The notes below the pieces were generated by a model that was not told the DNA's origin, searched no databases, and saw only the letters and a list, made by a program, of their open reading frames with translations. From Symbiodinium natans (lineage: Eukaryota; Sar; Dinophyceae; Suessiales; Symbiodiniaceae), in assembly GCA_905221605.1 (NCBI GenBank), contig CAJNDS010000680.1:435204-499203 (forward strand): a stretch of DNA of 64,000 bases. Reading direction: 5' to 3'. Positions 53,164 through 64,000 of this stretch are shown here, piece by piece. The position numbers and the translations under genes are program-made. Every line of letters starts with the position of its first letter. Position 1 is the first letter of the stretch.

Positions 53164-54721
53164 TGTATACATAGTGGTTATATATAGTGATTTTTATATT
53201 CTGACAATGGCTGCATCTGCTCACCGATGGCTGCGCAGGACTGCGCAGGATGCCAAAAAGCAGCAGCAGTTGATGCTGCCGCCCGCTGTATGAGAACCCG
53301 TCTTATGCAGACAGCATTGCCCGTTCCGCAAAAGCACAGAGCTGCGGGTTAACAAGTGGTCCAAGCTGCCGTCTTAGAAACATACCCCAAGCGTGGCAAC
53401 GCGGGCCATGCCGTCGGATCGTCGCTGGGAAACGAGCCCAAAAGCATCCCAACGCATCTGCACTTCTAGCGGGGGTCCTGTGGCAAGCCTCCGGAGAATA
53501 TCACGATGCTATGGATCTGCAAAAGACCGGAAGGGCAGGGGGGAAATCGTCGTCTGCCCTGGTGAAGGCGAGATATACAGGAGATCGGCATAAAGGTGAA
53601 CATGAATGGCTGTAATGGTTCATATTGGTTCAGATTCTTCGGATGGCGTTAGCAGCTAGCAATGAGCTCTCAGCAGATTTTTTGCAGTCAGCATTATGTC
53701 CAGCATTTCATGGCTTGTTCCAAGAGGTTGTGAAGGTCATGAGGGACCTGATCTCAGCGGCTTGCGGAAAGAATCCCCGCCTCCGCGAAGGTGAGTTAAC
53801 CGAGTGAGACGGCCCAAGTTCCAGAGTCTCTGACAGCACATCTACCAGCAGAGCACTGTGGAGCACACAGGCAGTTGGCTGACAACATTACGGAAGCCTC
53901 TTTCCAGCAAGAACTGGCACCGCGGATGTAGCAGCGCAGGTTACCGTGGTATCTGGACAGCACATTGCCCACCAGGACCTTTTGCAATGGGGACGATCCG
54001 TGCGCGGTCTGCATCGAAGGGAGCCGATGAAAAAGTGAAACCAAGATATTGAGCATCAACTTCCTGAGCTCCCAGAATGGGCGCAGGAAGTCGGACACAA
54101 GCCTCTACAAGATCTCTACAGGTTCGGTCCGACCTACAAGGAGGACAAGTATCCCATGCTCCCCTTAGAACCTCATTTAACTAATATTTTTTCAATCCTC
54201 TCTTGGGTTTTACGTAAACAAAAATATAAAAGAACTCCCAAGGGGGATATAGGTATTGAGTAACCATGCCACTCGATCCTTCCAAGACCCCAAGCTAGAT
54301 CCGGACACATCGAACCGGGCCTCATGTTTCATTGGCGGGCCCCGAAGCTGCTGCTTTCACACAAACCTTGCTACAGCAGCTGCACCGCAGAGGAAGCGCG
54401 ACAAGCGCAACAGCATGAATGGCAGAGTCGCAGCCTGCTATGACAGCAGCATGCTTGTTAAAGGCTCGTGCTTGGCATCCTGCGAAACTACTACACAGCT
54501 CAACCTACGTTGCAGCCGTTCCGACCGTCCATCGAGATGACTAAGGCGGTGTTCACAGACGAAGCTAGGCTAAGATAACCATTAAATACCATTATAAGCG
54601 GCGATGAGACCTTGTAGCTTGCAACGTCAGAGCGGCCATCAGTGGCGCACAGCCCGCATGGAGGACACCGGCAGCCCCGCTGGCCTTCGAGAGGGAGATG
54701 AGGTGAGCTAGCACTATACAC
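51701..54721. other. Non-coding DNA, no gene seen
   Basis: Only short frames and the microsatellite at 53,058-53,165. Confidence 0.45.
53058..53165. repeat. TA/TATACA microsatellite
   Basis: Several TA runs separated by TACATATACA spacers. Confidence 0.9.
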
Positions 54722-54765
54722 GCATATATATATATACATAGATATATATATATGTATATGTATAT

Positions 54766-54799
<34 letters not shown>

Positions 54800-54800
54800 A
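54722..54800. repeat. TA/TATG microsatellite
   Basis: TA runs separated by TATGTATATG spacers. Confidence 0.9.
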
Positions 54801-55018
54801 GAGTGTCACAATCCTCACACATGAGGTTGCAAGACTTCGCCGTCTCAAATTGCGTCATGATTGCTTCTTTTTCTCCTTATCGATTGAGTCCCAGAAAAAT
54901 GGCACCAGCCCTGTGTTTCATACAACTGTGGTATTGGAAGGGGAGACTGGACACAATATCAGAATGAATGGTGTCGTACAGAAACAACCTTCAAGCTTGA
55001 ATCCTCAAGTGCCACGTA

Positions 55019-55300
55019 ATAATAATCATCATCATAATAGTAATAATAATCATCATCATAATAGTAATAATAATAATAATAGTAATAATAATAGTAATAA
55101 TCATAGTAATAGTAATAGTAATAATAATAGTAATAATAATAGTAATAATAATAGTAATAATAATAATAGTAAATAATAATAGTAATAATAATAGTAATAA
55201 TAATAGTAATAATAATAGTAATAATAATAGTAATAATAAGCGTAATCATAATAATGATTGTAATAGTAAGAATACTAAGAATAGCAATAATAATAGTGCA
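55019..55300. repeat. TAA/TAG trinucleotide array
   Basis: About 280 bp of AATAATAGT and AATCATCATC units. It translates to Asn-Ser or Tyr homopolymers, which I treat as artefacts. Confidence 0.93.
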
Positions 55301-55379
55301 GCTCTGCCAGCCTGCTGATTTGTGTGAAGCCGTGGAAGGCCACCGCCTGGCTCGGAGCGAGACGACCTTCTCTTGTTTT

Positions 55380-55522
55380 GGGATGTCGCCCCCCTTATAC
55401 TAACAGTCCTAAATAGGGATTGTAATAGGGGCTACTAGAATCCCTATTAAGGACTGTAAAGAGATTCTAGTAGGGGGTACTATAATCCCTATTCGGACTG
55501 TTAGTAAAAAGGGGGAACACCC
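55380..55522. mobile_element. TIR element copy 2 (MITE-like), without telomere tract
   Basis: Left end GGGATGTCGCCCCCCTTATA, right end GGGGGAACACCC. Both inner arms carry CTAACAGTCC and TAGGGATT. It is the most compact copy (143 bp), almost wholly palindromic, and shows what the element looks like without a telomere array. Confidence 0.75.
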
Positions 55523-55869
55523 GGAAAGCAGCGCACCTGGACGGGAGCTGCGCGATATCCCTGAGAAGCAGGAGAAGCATGAGCTCCGTGAGGGACGGCG
55601 TGAGGAACGTGTCCTCCGCACTTGGCAAGGAAGCCCCTATACTACCCGCAAACCCATAAACGCTTGGCAGGGCCTTCATTTAACAAAAAAGGTGCAGGCC
55701 GTGAAGAAAAGCAAAAAGCTCCGGTTGCGAAGGAAAGCAGGTGCCCTGCCTGGTGTCAGTATCTGAGTCCGCATCGGTGCCTTGGCTTGTGAACATACGA
55801 TCATCGCATAAGCTGCGCTTCTCACCTCGTGACCTAGCTAGTGTAGGAATAGCGTCATAGCACCACATA

Positions 55870-56460
55870 ATCAACTCATCATCACTTCGTCATGCTATCA
55901 TACAACCATACAAACATAAAATCGTTAAATCACAGGATCACATGGTCATACAACCATATAGCCATATAGTCATATTTGTCATACAGTCAAATATTCATGC
56001 AACAATAAAATGCTATAACCAGAAAACCATACCGTGATATAGTCATAAAACTATATAGTCAAACCATCATATTCTCATGTAATCATGTCATCATACAACC
56101 AAGTTTCATACAATCATATAAATCATACGATCATATAAACCATAAAACCATACATATAGATATATATATATATATATATTATAATCATACAAATCATAAA
56201 CCCGCAAAAATCATGTAACCATATAAATCATAAAACCACATAAATCAAATAATCATATAGATCATACAACCAGATAGATCCTGAAACCATATAAGTCATA
56301 TAACCATATAAATCATAAAGGCATATAAATCACATCATTCATTATATAAATCATACAACCATGTAAATCATAAAAGCAATTAAATCATACAACCATGTAA
56401 ATCATACAACCATATAAATCATAAACCCATATAATTCATATAACCATATAAATCAAGTAA
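55870..56460. repeat. AT-rich degenerate tandem repeat (ACCATATAAATCATAA-type unit)
   Basis: About 590 bp in which CATA, AATCAT and ACCATATAAATCAT recur every 12-22 bases. The right half is more regular than the left. A TA run interrupts it at 56,157-56,180. Confidence 0.8.
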
Positions 56461-56557
56461 TCGTGGGTCCCGCACCACCGGGCTTGGCCGCAATACTGCA
56501 GCCGATGTGTGGGCGATCGGCGCCTGGTCCAGCTTGCAACCAATGCAGACTCATAGA

Positions 56558-56614
56558 GTTTAGGGTTTAGGTTTAGGGTTTAGGGTTTAGGGTTTAGGGT
56601 TTAGGGTTTAGGGG
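56558..56614 (+). repeat. Interstitial telomere-type tract (TTTAGGG)
   Basis: Eight units, one shortened to TTAGG. Confidence 0.93.
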
Positions 56615-59600
56615 ATATTCGCAGGGTTTCGGCTCAAGCCTACTGACGCTCACAATCTGAGGTCCGCCACCATTGCCGGTCTCGTCTGGTACCTCATCAA
56701 AAGCGCAGCAGTTGTGAGTACGAAAGACGGGAGCACGGGCACTAGACATGGCTCTCCACAGCGCCACAATGTATCCAAAAAGCGTGACGTTCATGCGCAG
56801 GCAAAAGTTTTAGTAGGAACCTTGGCACTGTACATTGCTGGAGAAGCCTAGGTCCTCAGCGACCCTGCTGTGTGGGGATTGCTATGTCAGTCTCCATCTC
56901 CCCCTTGCAGAGTCCGCCAGCTCAAGGCTCGAGGCGCACGTGACCACCGTCCGAGCACTGGCGACCAGATGCTCCTCACCTGCCAGCACAGTGCTGCACA
57001 GTGCTGAGACGTGGGGAAACTGCCAAACATGTTTCGTAAGTTTCCTCTGCCCAAACATGACATGAACGTCAGACGCCAGCGGCCGTCGGACCCGGCACTG
57101 CAAAGGTTTTGCTTCGGTTTTCTTACCTTGTTCTCGGCGTCCGGGAGCGTCGGGGTCTTTGGATTGCGAGTGGCTCCTGTAGACACATCTCGCCGACACC
57201 AAATACATGACTGGAGGAATGTGGTGTCCTTCTCATGGCACCATCTGCGTATTCAGGTCCTGAGCTTCAGGCGCGAGGGCTTAGGATTTAGGGTTGCGCC
57301 TGCTATGCGCGGTAGCAGGCCGGAGCAACCCGGTCCCTCCTTATGGGGAGGGTTCTCAATGGGGAATTACTAGGTGTCATGCCCCAGCTTCCCAGGAAGC
57401 CTTGGGGCAAAGTGCCGGTGGACTTCGGGGTTTAAGAGCAGCCTGAGACAATTTGGGGGGGCCCAGTGAGTCCCTGGTTTGGGTTCCCTGGATAAAAGGA
57501 GCTGCAGGATGACGGGTACCTGACCAGAATTTAGAGCGGCAAGTTGAACGCATGGTTTTTGACCCGAAAGAGGGAGAATGGCTGCCACATTGGGCAGCAG
57601 GGGGTAGGGTGACACTTTAGCCCTACAACAGCGCTCACGCGATCTTCGCCGGCGCCGTTTTCGGCCTCGAAACCAGGCCCTGGCGGCGGATGTGACCCTC
57701 GACCCACCTCAACAGTCAAGCCGAAGGAGACAGAAAGCAAACAGACGACAGAAGACAGGCCCTACCAGCCCTACCATGCAGGATCGTACAACTCGACCTG
57801 TAGCCTTCTCTGATTTGTGCAGAGTGGCTTGTCGAACTTCGCAACAGGCCTTTCCAGCTCGCGTCGGTGGCGGCGCATGATCTCTCTCTCCTTGCAATCA
57901 AAGCGTTCGTCGGCATTCCTCTAGACCCGCCACAAGCTGTAAAAGGGCCAACCCTAGAAGCAAGCTTCCCGAGCCTTGAGCCTCATGAGCCGTCTCGCGC
58001 CACTACCCACACTTACTGCTGGCACCAAGCGGCATCCTCCACATAGGCGTCTGGCTCCTGGCCAAGCAGCTCTAGGACTCTTGACTGGGCTGATCCCTCA
58101 GGAGCAATGATCGGGTCGAGGGGTCAGGTTTAAGGGTTCAGGGTTCAGGGTTTAGGGTTTAGGGTTTAGGGTTTAGGGTTTAGGGTTTAGGGTTTAGGGT
58201 TTGGGGAGGTTTAGGGGTGAGTTGAATGAGAATGTGCTGCTGGCCTTCTTTTCAAGTTGCACTTCGTCGACCTTGTCCTCGAAGCCACCCGACCTCCCTC
58301 GCTTCAGCCTCCTCTTCGAAAAGCCTTGCCCGTGCCTGGGCACATACAATGACACTCCGGGAGAACACTGTGAGAACTAGCTTTTCGGCATTGCCCATGA
58401 ACCTGCACCACAAGGCAAGACTTACCCTAGGAAATAAGCCACAATTAGCATCTCAAAGTAGCCCTAGCACTCGCATCCCTTCTCAAGCGCTTCGCAAGGC
58501 GCCGGATCTCAGAAGCCATGTTGGATAGCAGACGGTTGGCCTTGGCCCTGCGCTCCTCCAGCTGCGGAAAAGCACGAAGAGCTGCCGCGAAAGAGGCGCG
58601 CAAAGTTAAACTCTTGGAAGTCTTGACACGCCCTGTCAACGAGATTCCTCGGCTTTGTGCTTCACTTCATGCCTGACGGCACGGCAGAATCTGCTTGATG
58701 CATGATCTTGCACCGGGTGCTGGGCAAGGCCACAAGTCAAGCTGGCTTGCCTCAGGACGCCAAAGCGTATCATAGCATCGGCGAACCTTCGCAAAGGAGT
58801 GGGGCCAGCTTGCGAAACTGCAAGGCGTTGACGAGCAGAGTTGTTGGGTTGAGTATTGCAGCTATGTGTACGTTTCAAGCACTTCAGAAAGGCACTCTCC
58901 GAATTCCAAATAAAGCGAGAGAGAGAGAGAGGACGCAAAGAAGTTGTTTGTACATAGCTGAGCAGTTGCTTCATGCATGCTGCTGGCAGGACAGTGTTCA
59001 CATTAGTTTGCCGAGGCTCCCTGGATGAAGGTCGCTTGTGAGCTGCACTGCATCTGTTCCACGTCTTTCAAGATCCAGCCTCTTGGTAGAGAACGGGGGG
59101 GCTCAGGGGGCGGATGTCACTTCCGCAGGCGAGTTTTTGCTCTTCAAGAACTTTCCATGGATAGTTTGGCAGTGGTCGCGTTCGACATATCGGGGCATGT
59201 CCGGGCACCCGCAGCACTGTCGCGAGCGATGAAAGGATCTTCAATGCTTCGTTGTTTGGAACACGAGGCACAGCAAGTCCCAGCCGTTGGGCAAGGAGCT
59301 CATCAGCTGCTTGATCATCTATCGTTACAGCTGCTCGCAGCTGGTGTGCCCGGTGCCTGAGCAGGACTTTGTGGCAGCGAACATGCCATGAAAGGTACAT
59401 TCACGTAGTTGGTCCATTCGGGCAACACAGTACGCCAGCTTTGGGGCACATGTCGGCTTCCCTAGCTGAATAATTGGCTAGTTGCTCTGCGACGTAGAAA
59501 CGGTCGGCCTCCTCCTCAGTATCTCTGCTCGTACAATCGCCATCAAGCACCCACGCGCTCGAAGTAGTTCGAATATGTCTGCAGCCCTCTCTCTATACCT

Positions 59601-60175
59601 GGACCGAGCACAACCCGCTAAGTAGAAAGCTCACAACAGGAGTTGGAGCCACTTTTCGATCGGGCCATGGCATTAAGGCAATGTATGAACCTTAAGTCAG
59701 AATCTACCAATACAACAGCTCCGTCAAGCATTCCTACAAAAAACGGATTGCTAACCAGCATCTGCTTTGAGTAGCTGCGTCAAGTCGTCTTTGGACATGA
59801 CACAGCCCGGAATCCTGGATTGGAACAGCGACCGAGGCAGACAGAAAGAGCACAAGGGGTTGCGTATGGGAATATCGAAGAAGTCACGACCACGCATTCA
59901 GCACGCCAAGGACGAAGAATCTGCATAGCCCGGCAACAAGCGACTCTCCGAAGTTCGGAAACGTCTTCGGCATCCAAGGTGCTTCCGCTCGGTCTGCTTG
60001 TTCTGGCTCCTGTGACATACTGACTTTGCCAAATGTGAGCATAGACACAGCAGGGGCCGACCAGAGGAAGGCGGCACAAAGCACGAAGCCCGCAGAAGCC
60101 AAGCTGAAGATGACCGAATGATGATCCTGGCCCTGATGAAAGCATCAACTACCAAGCATGCAAGTGCAGCATCAT
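56615..60175. other. Mostly non-coding DNA
   Basis: A minus-strand helical frame at 58,445-58,639 could be an exon but matches nothing I know. A near-match to the spliced-leader end, TTTCGGCTCAAG, occurs near 56,628-56,639. Confidence 0.4.
58127..58216 (+). repeat. Interstitial telomere-type tract (TTTAGGG)
   Basis: About 12 units; TTCAGGG variants at the left, TTTGGGG at the right. Confidence 0.93.
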
Positions 60176-60227
60176 CCCTAAACCCTAAACCCTAAACCCT
60201 AAACCCTAAACCCCAAACCCTAAACCC
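60176..60227 (-). repeat. Interstitial telomere-type tract (CCCTAAA)
   Basis: Seven units with one CCCCAAA. Confidence 0.93.
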
Positions 60228-60347
60228 ACGTGGAGTATTTAGAGCATCCCTTCCACGCCTGACCCAGGACATCTTCGAGGCCAACTGCGGCTTCTGGAAG
60301 GTGCCAAGGAGGGCCTGGGGGCCATGCAAAGACTTCAGCAAGAGAAG

Positions 60348-60432
60348 TTAGGGTTTAGGGCTTAGGGTTGTTTAGGGTTGTTTAGGGTTGTTTAGGGTTG
60401 TTTAGGGTTGTTTAGGGTTTAGGGTTTAGGGG
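60348..60432 (+). repeat. 10-mer telomere-like array (TTTAGGGTTG)
   Basis: Five tandem copies of a 10-base unit (TTTAGGG plus TTG) between ordinary 7-mer units. Confidence 0.93.
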
Positions 60433-60974
60433 GCTCCTCTCATCTTCTCCTCCTGGGTCTCCCAAATTTCTCAGGATTCCCAGAATTCGCCTCGGCTTCC
60501 TGCCCAGAAGTGTTTGGAACAGACCCGGATCCGGTCTCCTTCCCCCTAACCCAACCCTTTCCCCCCCATGCCAAATTTTGTGACGCTGAACCTCCCCCCC
60601 CCCCCCCCCACTTGACCTTTTTTTGGGAAATTTTCTAGGACCCCCCTCTGGGACCCCGGTCTGGGACCCCCCTTTAAAAAAAAACCTGGGACCCCGGACC
60701 CCCTCCTGGGAGTCCTTCCCTGGACCTCCCCTTCCTTTTTTGAGGCCCTCTTTCCTTCTTTCCTGCGGGCCGGCCCGGCTGCCGAGGCGGCGCGCGCAAG
60801 CGTTTACAATTTGCCAGAATTTGCAGGATTCCCAGGATTCCCAGGATATTCAGGATTTTCAGGATTGTCAGGATTCCCACCCCAGCCTGGAGCTTGGCCG
60901 CCATCTTGCCACTCCGCCGCTGCGTCTCCAGAAAGGCCCGGGTGCTCGATGGCCTCTCTGCCGTTGTGTGGAGA

Positions 60975-61048
60975 CGGGTTGAGGGTTTAGGGTTTAGGGT
61001 TTAGGGTTTAGGGTTTAGGGTTTAGGGTTTAGGGTTTAGGGTTTAGGG
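60975..61048 (+). repeat. Telomere-type tract (TTTAGGG) flanked by a 9-bp direct repeat
   Basis: About nine perfect units. GTGTGGAGA lies at 60,966-60,974 and again at 61,049-61,057. Confidence 0.93.
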
Positions 61049-61057
61049 GTGTGGAGA

Positions 61058-62387
61058 GCCATGCAAGGACCTCCCCGTCTCCCGGACACTGATGACGGTG
61101 CAAACAAGCGTCTCATTCGCCAGATCCGCAACGGTGGGTCCTTACTGTTGCCGGGATCACTACACCAGGTGGCTGCTGGCAGGCCTTGCACCCTTATCAA
61201 GTGGGCACTTCAGATCCGCGCGCAACTCTCACCAAATGGGGGGGGAACACCATTGCCAGCAGAAGGAAGCACCGCTTTGTCACGAACATTTCCGCAGCTG
61301 AATGCCGCTTCGAGGCGCACCACTGCATCTACCTGTATGCACGAGCAGTCTCTATTCCATCGCAAGGGCTTGCTACGAGCCTTCTGCAGACGAGGGGCGT
61401 TTCCTTTCGAAGGCTGGCGCCTCTTTGGTTTTGCTGAGGAAGGGCGCGGGAGCAGCGACACTGAGCCTCACCGGTTGGCAGTTGGAGACTGGGAGCCACT
61501 ACCACATGATGACCCACATGCTTGACACATTGGACGATTGTCCGAGCTGTCGAGCTCCTTCATGGGGGTTGTTCTAAATGAGGGCCCCTCGTGGGAACCT
61601 TCGGGGTGCTTTTGGGGGATCCTTTGCGAGGCATTGGTATCTCAAGTCTTTCTCTAGAAGAAACTCTCAAGTCTCTGCAGCCACGAAGCTGAAGCCGGCG
61701 GAGTTGGACCACATGTTCGGCATGTTTCCTGGAGACGGAAGTACTACGCAAACCTTTTTATGTGACTATCTGAATATATTACTGTACTAGATTACTATAT
61801 TGTCAAATAAGTATAGTATTATACTAACATTCTACTATATGATAATATTAGTCTCCCGAAGTCCACGGATCCGGACATCTCAGCGTCTCTTGTTGCCGGC
61901 AAGCCACCGCCCAAAGAGATACCAAGCCGTTTAGACACATCGCAGGCGAAGCACTGGCATGTTGTTTCGTGCAGGCGATCTAGGTTGCTTCATGCTTCGG
62001 CGAGAGGAGGTTCAGTGGCGGTGACACCTGCAACGGTGCCTAATGGAGCCAATCTGTGGTTTTCAGCTAGCGTTTCATGGCTGCAGCCATCCAAGGTGGG
62101 AAAGCATGGCCGAAAACGCATCTCGAGCCAACGTGCCAAGCACAACATGCCACTTCCAACAACGGCCCAGCACTGCCCAGGCTCTGTGCACCAGAGAAGG
62201 TGAGAGAAGTCAAGAGCTGTTCCTAAGGCGGCCACGTGGTGGTGCAACAGTTCGAGCTCCACCACAGCCACAGCGAGGTGCCTCGAAGAGACCACTTCTC
62301 TGAATCTGAAGGGACACGAAAGCCCAAAACAAACACTCCCGGACCCCACAGCCGAATCTGGCCACGATGCAAGTAGGGCTTAGGCTG
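61058..62387. other. Non-coding DNA, no gene seen
   Basis: Short frames only; an AT-rich patch at 61,770-61,850. Confidence 0.45.
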
Positions 62388-62480
62388 TTGGGTTTAGGGT
62401 TTGAAGGTTCAGGGTACGTAACCCTAAACCCTAAACCCTAAACCCAAACCCTAACCCTGAACCCTAGACCCTAAACCTGG
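62388..62480. repeat. Head-to-head telomere-type tracts
   Basis: A few TTTAGGG-type units meet CCCTAAA units at a near-palindrome AGGGTACGTAACCCT (62,411-62,425). Confidence 0.85.
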
Positions 62481-62802
62481 ACACAGTGGGCACAGAGGGC
62501 ACATGAGGGCACACCTCCAGCCACGGATGCAAGACCGGCGCAACAGGAACTGGAGGGCTGGAGACGGCCTCAGCCATTCGCACATCGGGCCTAAATCCGA
62601 TAAACTCTCCATCAGCTCCACTAAACCACGTGAAGCCCATAAAGCCGATAAACACCCTGAAACCCATACCCTGAACCCTAAACCCTAAACCATAAACAAC
62701 GAACCCTACAGCCCCAAACCCCATAAGCCCCTCAAACCGCTGAATTGCCATGGTCTCCCTGCTTGCCGTCTTGGGCCGGGGTCAAACTCAGATGTGCATT
62801 GC

Positions 62803-62993
62803 TTGGGATGTTCCCCCTTATACCAACAGTCCTTAGTAGGGATTATCGTACCCCCTGTTTGAATCCCCAATAGAATCCCTATTCAGGAACACCAAACCCT
62901 AAACCCTAAACCCTTAACTCTAAACCCCTAACCCTAAACCCTAAACCCTAAACCCCATTAAGGACAGTTCCAAAAAGAGGGGGAACATCCCAA
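62803..62993. mobile_element. TIR element copy 3 (MITE-like) carrying a telomere-type tract
   Basis: Perfect 15-bp terminal inverted repeats TTGGGATGTTCCCCC at both ends, with AACAGTCCTTA and TAGGGATTAT inside the left arm. A CCCTAAA array lies at 62,894-62,956, at a different internal site from copy 1. Confidence 0.78.
62894..62956 (-). repeat. Telomere-type tract inside TIR element copy 3 (CCCTAAA)
   Basis: About eight units with CCCTTAA and CCCCTAA variants, located between the inner arms of the TIR element. Confidence 0.93.
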
Positions 62994-63062
62994 TGTGAAT
63001 TGCACCTTCCTGCGGCCGAAGGAGCGCAAAGGCGCTCCTTGGGCGCCTCGAACAGCTTTTGA

Positions 63063-63416
63063 GGTTTAGGGTTTAGGGTTTGGGGTTTGGGGTTTGGGGT
63101 TTAGGGTTTAGGGTTTAGGGTGTAGGGTTTGGGGTTTAGGGTTTGGGGTTTAGGGTTTAGGGTTTGGGGTTTGGGGTTTGGGGTTTAGGGGTTTAGGGGT
63201 TTAGGGGTTTAGGGGGTTTGGGGTTTGGGGTTTAGGGATTGGGGTTTAGGGTTTGGGGTTTGGGGTTTGGGGTTTGGGGTTTAGGGTTTAGGCTTTGGGG
63301 TTTGGGGTTTGGGGTTTAGGGATTGGGGTTTAGGGTTTGGGGTTTGGGGTTTGGGGTTTGGGGTTTGGGGTTTGGGGTTTGGGGTTTGGGGTTTGGGGTT
63401 TGGGGTTTGGGGTTAG
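63063..63416 (+). repeat. Long telomere-type tract dominated by TTTGGGG
   Basis: About 50 units over 354 bp, the longest such tract here. TTTAGGG and TTTGGGG alternate at the left. The right end is a run of about 12 TTTGGGG units. Confidence 0.95.
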
Positions 63417-64000
63417 GGTCGCGCAACTCGTGTGGGGCCAGTTCTCTACATTGTAATCCTTTTCGGGGTGCTCCAAATGTAGGTCGTACAGTAAGAACCC
63501 CAAACAGGGGGGCTGCCGGATCAATTAAGGGATCAAAAAATCAAAGCCGCCCGGAATCAAAATCAAGATGAAAGAGGATCAAGAAAACTTGTCGCTCGCC
63601 TAGGCCCCTTGCGCATTTCCTGGTGGCGTTTGCGAGTGGAAAGCTGCTCTCCGCCTAGGTCCCGTGCACTTTTCGAGGCTTGCATCGCTCCGAGTCCTGA
63701 TAATGCGGCAGGCGCGTGGATTCTTACGTTTTGGGCCGTTGGATGGTTTCGTTTATTGCGCCCACTCTAGGAATTTGCAGTTCGCGACGTTGGAAATCGC
63801 GCTCCCGCCTAGGCGCCGTGCGCATCGACGTCGCCATCCTCCGAACTGTCGCTTTTGCACGTCGGGGTTCGCGAAATGCGAAAATGTCGTCGATTTTGGC
63901 GCAGACCCCCCATTTGCAAACACAATGCTCGCATGATGCGTATGGAAGGGATTCATATGTTGTTGAAGCAAGCTTGCACGGCTTCACAAAAGCGCGGGAG
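63417..64000. other. Non-coding DNA with a recurring CGCCTAGG motif
   Basis: Three copies of CGCCTAGG followed by a CGTGCGCA-like block occur near 63,597, 63,652 and 63,806; the second and third share about 25 similar bases. Confidence 0.4.

Noticed and set aside
55870-56460. CRISPR array
   Set aside because: The AT-rich units are irregular in length, have no constant repeat with unique spacers, and the setting is eukaryotic.
58445-58639. 64-codon helical minus-strand frame
   Set aside because: Looks exon-like but cannot be linked to a gene or family from sequence alone.

Overview
The window looks like nuclear DNA of a dinoflagellate, possibly a Symbiodiniaceae-like alga. I infer this from five things: about 25 short tracts of the TTTAGGG/CCCTAAA telomere-type repeat scattered through the non-coding DNA, abundant TA, CATA and TAA microsatellites, very low gene density, two large LTR retrotransposons with basic or zinc-finger Gag regions, and an LTR sequence resembling the 3' end of the dinoflagellate spliced leader. 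No bacterial operon, rRNA, tRNA or CRISPR was recognised.

Layout. Positions 1-14,472 are non-coding, repeat-rich DNA with one convincing host-type gene: an intronless von Willebrand factor A protein of 652 aa on the minus strand (7,034-8,992). Positions 14,473-40,768 are one giant LTR retrotransposon on the minus strand, with 294-bp LTRs that differ at one base and a 4-bp ACAT flank on both sides. A complete Ty1/copia element lies nested in it at 18,180-27,140 (8,961 bp, 135-bp identical LTRs, 5-bp ACGTC target duplication). Removing the nested copy leaves an outer element of about 17.3 kb. Positions 40,769-64,000 are again non-coding, with microsatellites, telomere-type tracts and three copies of a terminal-inverted-repeat element.

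Outer element (read on the minus strand). ORF1 (3,732 codons) encodes a Gag region with two CCCH fingers, an odd protease-like motif, an RT thumb/connection with RNase H, a DD35E integrase, a possible methyltransferase-like region, and only then the RT fingers/palm with YVDD. The reverse transcriptase is thus split and permuted around the integrase. ORF2 (308 aa) is a Tpt1/KptA-type RNA 2'-phosphotransferase with the R-H, R, R catalytic positions. ORF3 is broken by the copia insertion. It carries a C2H2 finger, two RanBP2-type fingers, a membrane segment, a SWIM finger and a single phospholipase-D-type HKD nuclease domain. Gag-pol plus RNA 2'-phosphotransferase plus HKD nuclease inside one pair of LTRs is the most unusual system in the window.

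Inner element. ORF1 is a 426-aa proline-rich disordered protein. The gag-pol frame has a CCHC knuckle, a DSGAD protease, a copia integrase, RT (VDD) and RNase H. It ends in a membrane segment, a tandem EPQEE repeat and a Cys/His motif. The primer-binding site resembles the 3' end of initiator tRNA-Met.

All positions, motifs and repeat comparisons were read by eye. Domain names rest on motif recognition, not on database searches.
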